This document shows, in pieces, positions 8,311 to 16,126 of a stretch of DNA of 17,731 bases. The translations under genes were made by a program, and so were the position numbers. The first letter of the stretch is position 1; each line of letters begins with the position of its first letter. Below the pieces are notes generated by a model, which saw only the letters and a program-made list of their open reading frames with translations, did not search any database and was not told the origin of the DNA. Source of the DNA: Asparagopsis taxiformis (lineage: Eukaryota > Rhodophyta > Florideophyceae > Bonnemaisoniales > Bonnemaisoniaceae). The stretch lies in NCBI GenBank assembly GCA_030407315.1, contig JALQPE010000427.1, positions 1 to 17,731 of the forward strand, read 5' to 3'.

Positions 8311-9672
8311 ATGCTTCCTCTCGCTCCAAACGACGTTATAGAAGTTCAATGGGAACTTCGGCCGTTTGGGAGGAAACGAAAAATTGTGTGGTGGTCTGCA
8401 ATCGTCAAGGAAATTACTCAGGTCAAGACCGAAACAGACCCATTCCTCCATGCATTGCTCGAATACAAAGCTGAATATGGTTTCGACTCTACCCTTTCTC
8501 AAGTCAAGATTTCAGATCGTAACGAGCTCGTCGACAAGGATTCCGGAAGGGTTCTCCCGTGGCGAAGTGGTGAGCTTCGCAGTATGGACTCACCTGCATC
8601 CCCAGCAGAGAGAGACCCGGACTACGGCATTGACCACACTCGCCACCGCCACCGCGGCATCCTTCAAGATTGCACTGCGGATCAAATGAAGAAGACCATA
8701 GCAGAAATGCTGGCAAGATTGGAAAAGCTGGAGTCAGCTGCCAAACATCCTCTTCCCCCTCCATTCGATTCCAACAGCTCCATGACCTCCTCTGCTCTGA
8801 CTGTATGTAGCATTCTGTTTCAGAAGCTTGGTGTGTACACGGACAAGCCCCTCTCCCTCCGGATGACAAAATCCGAGCACTCCAGGGGAATGCGACAAAC
8901 ATCGCAAGAAGAAATCAGAGTACAGGCTGACTGCTCCCTTGCTCAATTCCGCACTATTGCCATTCAATGCAAGGCGAAAGAGAATCGTGATGTTCTCTTC
9001 CTGCCGTCCTTTGAGGACATCACCTTTCCCTCTGGAAATGAGTCGGATCTTTCCATCATTTTCCCCACCTTTCAGGCACTATGTGACTCCATAGGTACCT
9101 CGCAACACGGGTTCCAGAAAATATTGGTGAAGAGCAGGGCGGAACGCGATGGAGGCAGCTCATCGATTGTCCGAATTTTAGGAAATCTAGTCGACGTTGA
9201 CTGCTCTCATGATGCTCCTTCTTCCGCATTTCTCGTCGGCTCATCTGCTTACGTCCTGTCCAGCCCAGACCAACGTATGACAGTTCTTTGCAGAGACTCC
9301 TACGAGTTTGACCATGTCAACAATACATTTTTACATCCCCTATGTCTTAGCCAACTATCACAGTCTAGCATCGTGGACTCTTTCCACCTACGTGATAAGG
9401 CTACTGTTACTTATGGAGCAACGTTTTCGTTACTGTGGAGACGTATTCAGCGCCGAGCTTGTTACAGCACTTTCCAGCCTCTATCAACCGCAGAGACGTT
9501 TGGTACACTACATCTACGCTTACCTTGCTGTATTTTCAGTGGTACTACTATATGCCAGGAGCTTGAAGACATTGGCTATGAGGCTATCTCTCGTCTTGGC
9601 TTCAATGCGGATTCAGACACTACCCACCCACCCTCTCCTCCACCTGCCACCTGCAGTCCGGAGCAAAAATGA
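8311..9672 (+). CDS. Hypothetical protein with possible Tudor-like N-terminal domain
   Basis: This is the only sizeable plus-strand gene of the core, 453 residues from ATG 8311. Residues 8-85 show a pattern seen in Tudor/chromo-like barrels of chromatin readers: VIEVQWEL, a WW pair at 27-28 followed by SAIVKEI, then ALLEYKAEYGFDS (49-60) and VLPWR (81-85). A short predicted coiled coil (KKTIAEMLARLEKLESA, about 127-143) and a Pro/Ser linker follow. The C-terminal 300 residues are not recognised and end in a Pro-rich tail. The last third (from about 9300) also has an open competing frame to 9721, so a frame change near the 3' end cannot be excluded. It faces the coiled-coil gene tail to tail. 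A reader role beside the SET and methyltransferase domains is inference. The gene itself is fairly sure, the domain weak. Confidence 0.55.
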   Translation: MLPLAPNDVIEVQWELRPFGRKRKIVWWSAIVKEITQVKTETDPFLHALLEYKAEYGFDSTLSQVKISDRNELVDKDSGRVLPWRSGELRSMDSPASPAERDPDYGIDHTRHRHRGILQDCTADQMKKTIAEMLARLEKLESAAKHPLPPPFDSNSSMTSSALTVCSILFQKLGVYTDKPLSLRMTKSEHSRGMRQTSQEEIRVQADCSLAQFRTIAIQCKAKENRDVLFLPSFEDITFPSGNESDLSIIFPTFQALCDSIGTSQHGFQKILVKSRAERDGGSSSIVRILGNLVDVDCSHDAPSSAFLVGSSAYVLSSPDQRMTVLCRDSYEFDHVNNTFLHPLCLSQLSQSSIVDSFHLRDKATVTYGATFSLLWRRIQRRACYSTFQPLSTAETFGTLHLRLPCCIFSGTTICQELEDIGYEAISRLGFNADSDTTHPPSPPPATCSPEQK

Positions 9673-9947
9673 TAAAGCACACCTATCCGTAGTTATCCTG
9701 TTCCTGGGTATTCCATTCTAGAGCTCCTGTGGCCATCAATTTCTAGTAAAGACGGATACCCTCGCCCCTTCCTACTTCGACTATTCCACTACCTGTCTCT
9801 GCGCTGTTCCTTCGACTTGACACTATCGTCTGACTGGTTTCCTGATGTCTCGCACCTATCTACTTCCATCTATTACAAAATTCACCTCAACAGAAATTTT
9901 ATTTCTTCATTCTTCGTCTACTACACCGAAACTGGTTTCATCCGATA

Positions 9948-11474
9948 CTACTCCCCTTCATTCTCGATTTCATCATCGACGAATACCTTCACATATTCTG
10001 CATCTCCTCCGTCCTCTTCCATAGACCTGAAGCTCTCCTCCAGCACTGATTCCCCCCCATCGTCTACGTTCAGTTCTTCATATCTATCACGCGATATAGT
10101 CAAAACCTCCTCATTCATGAACCGACTACTCACCCGCTCCCCGGGAAGAAGCAGTTTCACTGCTTCATTGATTTCCCGGATTTGCGCTCCTTCCACCTCT
10201 GTTCCACTTTGAAATTTCAAAATCGTTCGGAACCCGTATGCAAGTATGTAGATGAATTGCAAGGAGTATTCTGAACGTCGCAGGAACATGTTCTTATCAG
10301 AACATTGCGTGTAGGCGACTGCAAAGTTCAGTGCAACCTCTACTAAATTGATCCTCCTAGTCAAAAACCTCTTGTCCGGTTCTCCAATTATTTGAACTTC
10401 GTACTCGACTTTGAATAGCATTTCTTTTCGCACTGCAATGAAGTCGCGAAGAATCTTCATATTCTTGTCATCCATTGCTGCACGCTCCGCTGCATTCATT
10501 TTCCTCTGCGCCGAGTACAGACTTGGAACTGACTCAATGTCCAGCCCACCGTCGTGCAAATGATGCTCCATTCGGACTGAACCTTGAAACCCACTGTATA
10601 GAACGAATCCAAGATCTCGGATGAACCGGTTTCGCACATGATCTCTGGACTTGTTCATAAACCCGGTCACTGCTGTGAGTGCCGATTTCGTCACAGTGAT
10701 GCCTACCTCCTTTCTGTGCAACGGCCCATTGTCTCCAACCTTTCTTCGCTTCTGCTTTCGAGCGGCCCCATCACTTCCCTCGGACGTCCCATGCATTCCA
10801 TCCATGCGAGCAGAGTCCGTTCCGCGAATTGTCTCCTCAATGGTCCCGGTAGTCACATACCCCCGCGCCCTCCACCGTTCGATACCTTCCGACGTTCCAT
10901 TGGAGCTGGAACGGTCTCCTCCCTCTCTGAAAGAATTGTTTTGACACGTATTCTTGATTAAAGAGGTCACAACTTGGCAGCGCAATTCAATGTGGTTCCG
11001 GCCGGCAAGCGTCCTATTGAACACATCCTTTCGCTCATTGCTCTGCCTGGCGAACATCAGCGTATTGATTAGCTGGCATCCGTTGAAATGCCTATCCCTC
11101 TTATCCACCATTGCCTTCGTGTACGTTGGAACAACAGCACACAGCACAGCACACACCATTTCGAACGTGAACGATTTCTCCGCATCCTGCGCAATGCGGA
11201 GACGTTCCCTGTCCTTCTCGGAGGCGATCTTCTTCGGATGTCCTTGTCCCTGGCTCAGAAGCCCATCGACGATGCTCTTGACCTCCTGCATATCGGTGTT
11301 TAGCATGGAGACAGTCTTGGCGACATTTCCGAGAGTCTCGCGTAATTGAATGGTGCTCTTCTCGACGGCATCCATTTTATCACTCAGGGCTTTCAACTCT
11401 GCAGTGATGTTCGAAAAGCCCTCACGCGTTATTTCGGAAAATGCGGCGATGCTTACGGAGGTTTCGGGATTCAT
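9948..11474 (-). CDS. Unrecognised coiled-coil protein
   Basis: The frame of 508 residues starts at ATG 11474, preceded by A at -3. The frame continues upstream only to a GTG at 11528. Residues about 13-75 form a clear coiled coil with heptad spacing (ELKALSDKMDAVEKSTIQLR, then MLNTDMQEVKSIVDGLL). A central low-complexity linker (about 195-260, rich in Arg, Ser and Gly with KQKRRK) separates it from a C-terminal region with hydrophobic helices (VALNFAVAYTQC, LQFIYILAYGFRTIL) and an acidic end. I recognise no catalytic motif. The coiled coil suggests self-assembly. It is uninterrupted, unlike the methyltransferase-SET region, which argues for recent constraint. Its 3' end is 275 bases from the convergent plus-strand gene. 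Confidence 0.6.
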   Translation of the reverse strand: MNPETSVSIAAFSEITREGFSNITAELKALSDKMDAVEKSTIQLRETLGNVAKTVSMLNTDMQEVKSIVDGLLSQGQGHPKKIASEKDRERLRIAQDAEKSFTFEMVCAVLCAVVPTYTKAMVDKRDRHFNGCQLINTLMFARQSNERKDVFNRTLAGRNHIELRCQVVTSLIKNTCQNNSFREGGDRSSSNGTSEGIERWRARGYVTTGTIEETIRGTDSARMDGMHGTSEGSDGAARKQKRRKVGDNGPLHRKEVGITVTKSALTAVTGFMNKSRDHVRNRFIRDLGFVLYSGFQGSVRMEHHLHDGGLDIESVPSLYSAQRKMNAAERAAMDDKNMKILRDFIAVRKEMLFKVEYEVQIIGEPDKRFLTRRINLVEVALNFAVAYTQCSDKNMFLRRSEYSLQFIYILAYGFRTILKFQSGTEVEGAQIREINEAVKLLLPGERVSSRFMNEEVLTISRDRYEELNVDDGGESVLEESFRSMEEDGGDAEYVKVFVDDEIENEGE

Positions 11475-12009
11475 CTTGACCTTGCAATTGGAGTTTGCTA
11501 AAAGGAGAATTGCTTTGAAGGATGTCACGCTTAGTACAGCAGTGTTGTAGCAAATATCATTTCAGTGGATGCATCCATCCTGGTCTACTCTACATAATAA
11601 TAATGCTTCCCAGTGCTCCGTAACGGTTATTTTTCATAATTTAGTGGTGGATGGTGCGTATTCTTTCCTTTGCCACCACCCACGTCCTGTGCATACCACA
11701 CCTCGCTACCAGACTGACGTCTCCTACTAGACACTTTCAATGCAAAGATAGATAGGTATAATTTGAAATGCTAAACTCAACATATTATAGCTACTATGTA
11801 CATTCTCTCCTTACGGTGAGACAAACCAGATATGTTCTGTTCTCCCAATCTTCCTTTCTCCAACGTCCTATTCAGCATCTAGCTTCCCCGCACCCAACTA
11901 TCTGTAAAGCACCATCACAATTAATATAGTCGTATACCACACACCATTCCAATATTTACCTTCACACCAACACTATGCTCCATATTTCCTCTAAGTCCAC
12001 TCCACCAGA
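11475..12009. promoter_or_regulatory. Upstream region of the coiled-coil gene
   Basis: About 530 bases of AT-rich DNA lie between the coiled-coil gene start and the 18-bp palindrome array. No gene is recognised. It presumably holds the coiled-coil gene promoter on the minus strand, but I see no distinct element. Confidence 0.3.
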
Positions 12010-12353
12010 CAGTGTTGTCAAACAATGCACGGTACTACCCGCAGACAATACAATTTGCTATCTACACTACTGTCTACAGATTTCCCCAGACAGTGCAGTA
12101 ATACAGTACAATGTATTGTCTCAGACAGTAAAATGTACTGTCTGCACATACTGTCTGGCGGCAACACTTCCGGACAGTAAAATTTACTGTTCTGGACAGT
12201 AAATTTTACTGTTTTTGGTACTGTCCAGATTTCGTGCCAGTTTACTGCTGCAGCAGTATTCTGAAATTTCCAGACAGTAAATTTTACTGTCTCCGCGCAC
12301 TGTCTTGGCCAGACAGTAATTTTTACTGTCTCAGACAGTAAATTTACTGTCTT
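12010..12353. repeat. Array of 18-bp GACAGTAAATTTACTGTC-type palindromes
   Basis: At least six close copies of a palindrome with arms ACAGTAAA/TTTACTGT occur in about 230 bases: 12122-12144, 12174-12190, 12196-12212, 12271-12292, 12311-12331 and 12333-12352. Spacers and half-sites such as GTACTGTCC and CCAGACAGTG extend the cluster upstream to about 12010. TACTGCTGCAGCAGTA (12243-12258) is another perfect palindrome inside it. The central AT tract varies by a base or so. The array ends ten bases before the stop of the acidic tail of the second ParB-like gene. It is unrelated to the 39-bp palindromes at the element ends. A protein-binding site cluster or a fold-back repeat are the main options. 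Confidence 0.8.
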
Positions 12354-12362
12354 TTTTCATTC

Positions 12363-13419
12363 TCAACACCGTAGTGTATCAATGTCTTCTTCTGTGATAT
12401 AATACTTCATTCTCGAGTTGGAAGGAACGCATAAAGGCAGCTTCTCAGGTATGTCCTCTGCGAATGTGCGGTCTGGAAGGGAGTTTTCTTGCTCGTCAGT
12501 GAAGAGTGGTGCTTCTTCTCCAGTCGTTTCGTTCTCTTGCATTGACTCTACTCTTCTTTTCCCGGGGAGGCCCAATCTCAATGTTGTCATCCGGCGTATT
12601 GGGCTCAGAAAACTTCGCGCTAGTATCTTCCCTTCTTCGCTTCTTATCCAACCTGGACTCGTTTTCATCGCCGCTTCCACCAGAACTCCTGCTTCTTCCC
12701 GAATTCTCCTTGTCCACTTCGGCCGGGCTAGTGCTGTAAGTTTCTGGTGTCCTGATTCGAAGTTTCAATATCACAGAGCGGTTCTGCGCATCTCCAGCTT
12801 GTTGTCCAGGCGTGTCTATGTCCATGCGACCACTATTGTCCAAGTTGATATCCAGAGTTTGCGTATCGCCGCTTTGTTTCCTTCCCTGAGGAAGATCTTC
12901 TCTGACAATCCTTCCCGGCGAATTATCCCTGGCACGACTTTCCCGCTCTGCCCTTGAAGCTGAAAGACGTTCCTGTTCTTTTTGGAGAACAGCAAGACGT
13001 TCTGCTTCCCTCTTCTCAGCTGCTGCAAGACGCGTGGCAGGACGTTCCTGTCCTCCCTCTTTTGCTGCGGCAGGACGGTCTTCTGCTTCTTTCGGGGTGC
13101 TCAGAGGTGCCTCTTCTATTGCTTTCGTCGCGACAGCAGGAATCACTTCTTCAGCCACCACATTTGGAGTAATTTCCTGTTCTTCCTCCACAACAGCAGA
13201 AACTTCCTGCTCTGCTTGGGCTTCGGCAGATACTCCTTCTTCTGCTTGAACAGGACCAGAAGTTTCCACAGTTTCCTTCTCTGTAGAATTATTTCCCTGT
13301 TCTGCGGCAGTAGGTGCTTCTTCGTCTTCTGCTTTGGCGCCATCAACAAGTGCTTTTTCTATTTCTCCGGGGGTCATGCGATTCCGTTCCCTCTCCTCCT
13401 CCGCTTTCGTCTCCTGCAT
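12363..13419 (-). pseudogene. Acidic, charged tail region, probably out-of-frame continuation of the ParB-like protein
   Basis: The frame 13419-12496 encodes a strongly acidic, Glu/Ala-rich disordered segment. It contains a charged helix (RLAAAEKREAERLAVLQKEQ, about 130-149) and an NLS-like KKRRRE at 259-264, with NTPDDNIEIGPP close to its end. Around 12565-12590, in a run of Gs, Cs and As, the coding character moves to another frame, which continues to 12363 (EENETTGEE-like acidic text, then MKYYITEEDIDTLRC). At its other end it overlaps the last residues of the ParB-like gene, whose own frame there degenerates into an Arg-rich CRRRKRRRRG run. One indel at each junction would make a single protein of roughly 830-840 residues. 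Separate expression from the ATG at 13419 is possible. No enzymatic motif is seen. Confidence 0.5.
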
Positions 13420-14792
13420 TGCCTTTGTCCGGTAGCATATTCCAGTTTGTCGTAAAAACTGTTTGTAAACATCCCGTTCTTGGTTCTCAGACTGCTACTG
13501 TCTACCACGTCGTCATGAAAGTCGACAAGGACGAATACAATGCGCTCTCCAATGCGATGATCATTATCCCCGACCTCCTTCGCGTTTTCTGCTGCCAAAT
13601 CCGTTCGCACGAATTCCTCCATCGTTGCAGAGTTCAACCACTTGCGGACGACCTCTGCCATATCATAGATGGCCAACAGAGCCAGTAGCCAAGTGCGCAT
13701 CGTGAACGGACTTCCGCTTCCGATATTTCTGACAAGTCCTCTCTTCCTCCTCATCCTTGTCCACGACGCTGTCATCTCGAGCACAAACCACTGGAACCAC
13801 TCCTTATCGCGCGTCCCGCGTCCGTCCGTGCCATTGCGGAATATTGCGTTATTGACAAGATCGAGCACGCACCCGTACATATCGGCAGAGTCAATTCGAG
13901 AAAAGTCCGGATCTCTTCCCTCGGTTCTTGCATCCTCGATTTCTCTGTTCCTATCCAAAGCATTGTAAACGCTAGGGATAGAGCTCCAGTACACGAAAGC
14001 AACGCTGTCTGTGCGATTGAACCCCTTCGCAATGTTGATGTACTGCCTATACGAGTTCTCCGAACGGTTCCTGTCGGACGGCAGAATATAGCTCACTTCT
14101 TTCAGAATAGGAATAAGCCGGACAACAGGAAGATCCATCTGGTTGGAAAACCTGAGAAACTCTATGACCGCACACACATTGTCGGCAATGCTCACAGAAG
14201 CGACATCGTGAGTTTGTATATTGGCTTCGAGAGACAGTTTCAGAACCTCCAGCGCATCGAAAATTAGACGCCCGTTCGGCGCAATCAACTGTTGTACCCA
14301 AACCAATTCCAAGGAATCCCTGTTCTTTCCTGAGTACTTCTCCAGGCATAGTTGCAGAGCAGCTATGCGATGAGAGCCATCGATGCAGTAAAACTCGTCT
14401 CCTTCGTTATCTTCCATTTTGCAGACTGTAATCATAGTTCCAGTGGTAGAGAAACCTCTATCCATGAAAATGCTGGCCAGTTCGTTTACACGACCCGGTC
14501 GCACCAAACGGGAGGTCACTGTCGGAAATTTCACTTTGCGAGGATCAACTTGCACTTTAGAAGAGCTGTACTGAGCAATAGTGATGCTTTTCTCTTCAGC
14601 AGAAGGAGAATTGCTCTTCTCCGCTGTAGTATTCATGATACTATTGTCTCCCATTGTAATCCCTGCAATCTCAGTTCGTTCAATCGGTTCTCTGTTCAAA
14701 TGTTGTGTAGACGATGAAATCCACAATTGTGGTACCTCCGAGTGCGCTTCCCGTCTCTCAGCTTCCTCTCTTATACTGTCCGGACAAGACAT
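13374..14792 (-). CDS. Second ParB/Srx-fold domain protein
   Basis: An intact frame of 472 residues starts at ATG 14792. A second in-frame ATG at 14654 would also leave the domain complete. Residues about 80-150 resemble a ParB-type N-terminal domain: VQVDPRKVKFP, RVNELASIFMDRGF, then the hallmark IDGSHRIAAL (137-146). KLSLEANIQTHDVAS further on recalls the Asn-rich helix that follows the box in ParB proteins. The rest is helical-looking and unrecognised, and the last 15 residues are an Arg-rich run that is probably out of frame (see the acidic tail entry). It shares the DG-x-HR box and general layout with the ParB-like protein at 6394-7797 but little else by eye, so the two are at best distant paralogues. 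The 18-bp palindrome array sits just downstream. Function unknown. Confidence 0.65.
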   Translation of the reverse strand: MSCPDSIREEAERREAHSEVPQLWISSSTQHLNREPIERTEIAGITMGDNSIMNTTAEKSNSPSAEEKSITIAQYSSSKVQVDPRKVKFPTVTSRLVRPGRVNELASIFMDRGFSTTGTMITVCKMEDNEGDEFYCIDGSHRIAALQLCLEKYSGKNRDSLELVWVQQLIAPNGRLIFDALEVLKLSLEANIQTHDVASVSIADNVCAVIEFLRFSNQMDLPVVRLIPILKEVSYILPSDRNRSENSYRQYINIAKGFNRTDSVAFVYWSSIPSVYNALDRNREIEDARTEGRDPDFSRIDSADMYGCVLDLVNNAIFRNGTDGRGTRDKEWFQWFVLEMTASWTRMRRKRGLVRNIGSGSPFTMRTWLLALLAIYDMAEVVRKWLNSATMEEFVRTDLAAENAKEVGDNDHRIGERIVFVLVDFHDDVVDSSSLRTKNGMFTNSFYDKLEYATGQRQCRRRKRRRRGNGIA

Positions 14793-15469
14793 TCCCTACC
14801 TACGTTCAGTCCTGATGAACCTTACGCCGCACCCGCTCAGCACCTCTGACTCTACCTGATCCTGATACCTCCACAAAGCGTTTAGCCCTTTCCATCAATC
14901 TACACCTAATAGTATGTACCTCTAGCGCATATAATGCAATCGAACCCGTTTACCTCACCACGTCAATTATCATTCATATTCCAACACCTATTTCATCCAC
15001 ACTCTCCACCTCGCTTCTTCTTCCGTACCATTGATTCCTATCAATCGATTCTACGTGAGTTTTATACATTTACTACGATCCACCTCTCCTACAAGTCTGA
15101 AAAATTCATTTCTACACTAACTTTTGCTACTCACAAATGAACGGTTCCCGTGCAGGCCACTGCTTGAATTTCTTCCTATTGGCGTACTCGGCTGCAAAGG
15201 ATTCATAGACTATTTAAACGGTGATCATATAAATGGTTTTCAATGTGCTCCAATGGACAATACACCAAAGAACATCAATATGAATTCATTTCAACTACCT
15301 ATTCACTACTGCGATTCAGTTTTCTTGCATACCAAATCTCATTGCGTTCCTACCCTAGTCGATTCAAAATGCTTCCTCCTCGTCAGTTGATCAATATTCC
15401 TTATTCCTTACAACGAGCAGGTCCTCTGGACATCCTAAAGTTGGTTACTTAACCTTAACTATCGATGAA
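14793..15469. other. Gene-free stretch upstream of the second ParB-like gene
   Basis: About 680 bases of AT-rich DNA lie between the start of the second ParB-like gene and the right palindrome array. I see only short ORFs without coding character and no array-type repeats. The part near 14793 would hold that gene's promoter. Confidence 0.4.
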
Positions 15470-16006
15470 TTTGCTGTAATGAAACGTTTTCTTACAGCAA
15501 AGTCATCGTTACGATGACTTTGCTGTAAGAAAAGAAAACATTACAGCAGCCATGATTTCTTTACCGGGTAAAAAAATTGTGGCCGCTGTAATGAAACGTT
15601 TTCTTACAGCAAAGTCATCGTTACGATGACTTTGCTGTAAGAAAAGAAAACATTACAGTAGCCATGATTTCTTTACCGGGTAAAAAATTGTGGCCGCTGT
15701 AATGAAACGTTTTCTTACAGCAAAGTCATCGTAACGATGACTTTGCTGTAAGAAAGCAAATCATTACAGCGGCCACAATTTTTTTACCCGGTAAAATTTC
15801 TTGCTGATTTTTTACCCGGTAAAAAATTCTTCGGCCACTGCAAGGAAACGGTTCCTTACAGCAAAGTCATCGTTACGATGACTTTGCTGTAAGAAAGCAA
15901 ATCATTACAGCTGCCACGATTTTTTTACCCGGTAAAACATTCTTGGCCACTGTAATGGAAACGTTTTCTTACAGCAAAGTCATCGTAACGATGACTTTGC
16001 TGTAAG
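15470..16006. repeat. Right palindrome array (inverted counterpart of the left arrays)
   Basis: Five near-perfect 39-bp palindromes (15491-15529, 15603-15641, 15714-15752, 15855-15893, 15968-16006) share the arms CTTACAGCAAAGTCATCG. Spacers contain TTTACCGGGTAAA or TTTACCCGGTAAA palindromes and GTGGCCGC/GCGGCCAC blocks. The segment with two TTTACCCGGTAAA-type sites around TTTCTTGCTGA (about 15785-15825) is the exact inverse of the left TCAGCAAGAAA segment. From the outside inwards the central bases, reverse-complemented, are T, A, T, A, A. The left copies read A, T, A over the matching units. The innermost unit (15491) is an extra copy, nearly identical to its neighbour, so units have duplicated locally. 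The copies here are better preserved than in left copy B. Confidence 0.9.
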
Positions 16007-16126
16007 CATACCTCCCTCCATCCTCTCAGATCCTCTCCCCACTACTTTGCACCAATCCACCACCGCCCTAGAGTGTACAATTCATATGTGATGCATCTGG
16101 TTATTCATTTTATTCTTCCCTAAAAA

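Larger units (their letters stand above)
3642..16006. mobile_element. Candidate large transposon bounded by inverted palindrome arrays
   Basis: The left array (3642-4033) and the right array (15590-16006) are long imperfect inverted repeats of one another, enclosing about 11.5 kb of genes. The enclosed genes are ParB-like, methyltransferase-SET, coiled-coil, a possible Tudor-like protein and a second ParB-like protein. None is an obvious transposase. A probable DDE transposase lies just outside the right array, so the true element may extend past the window, or this block may be a non-autonomous or nested unit. I could not find a convincing target-site duplication. The exact ends are uncertain by tens of bases on the right and up to about 950 bases on the left, because the left end is duplicated. 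Confidence 0.5.

Noticed and set aside
9308..9721. Alternative plus-strand frame at the 3' end of the possible Tudor-like gene
   Set aside because: It is open for 137 codons, but the main frame also stays open to 9672 with an ordinary soluble-protein composition. Without homologues I kept the uninterrupted frame and noted the doubt in that entry.
11975..12202. Small plus-strand ORF over the 18-bp palindrome array
   Set aside because: Its codons are made of the palindromic repeat itself and show no protein-like pattern.
12418..12957. Plus-strand open frame of 179 codons
   Set aside because: It lies opposite the acidic tail region. Its Ser/Leu/Phe-rich text is the complement of Glu/Lys/Arg-rich coding on the minus strand.
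6394..14792. Bacterial or phage origin of the whole window
   Set aside because: ParB-fold and beta-class methyltransferase genes suggest it, but the SET domain, the NLS-like acidic tails, the large eukaryote-type transposase, the wide intergenic spaces and the absence of ribosome binding sites before starts argue for a eukaryotic genome.
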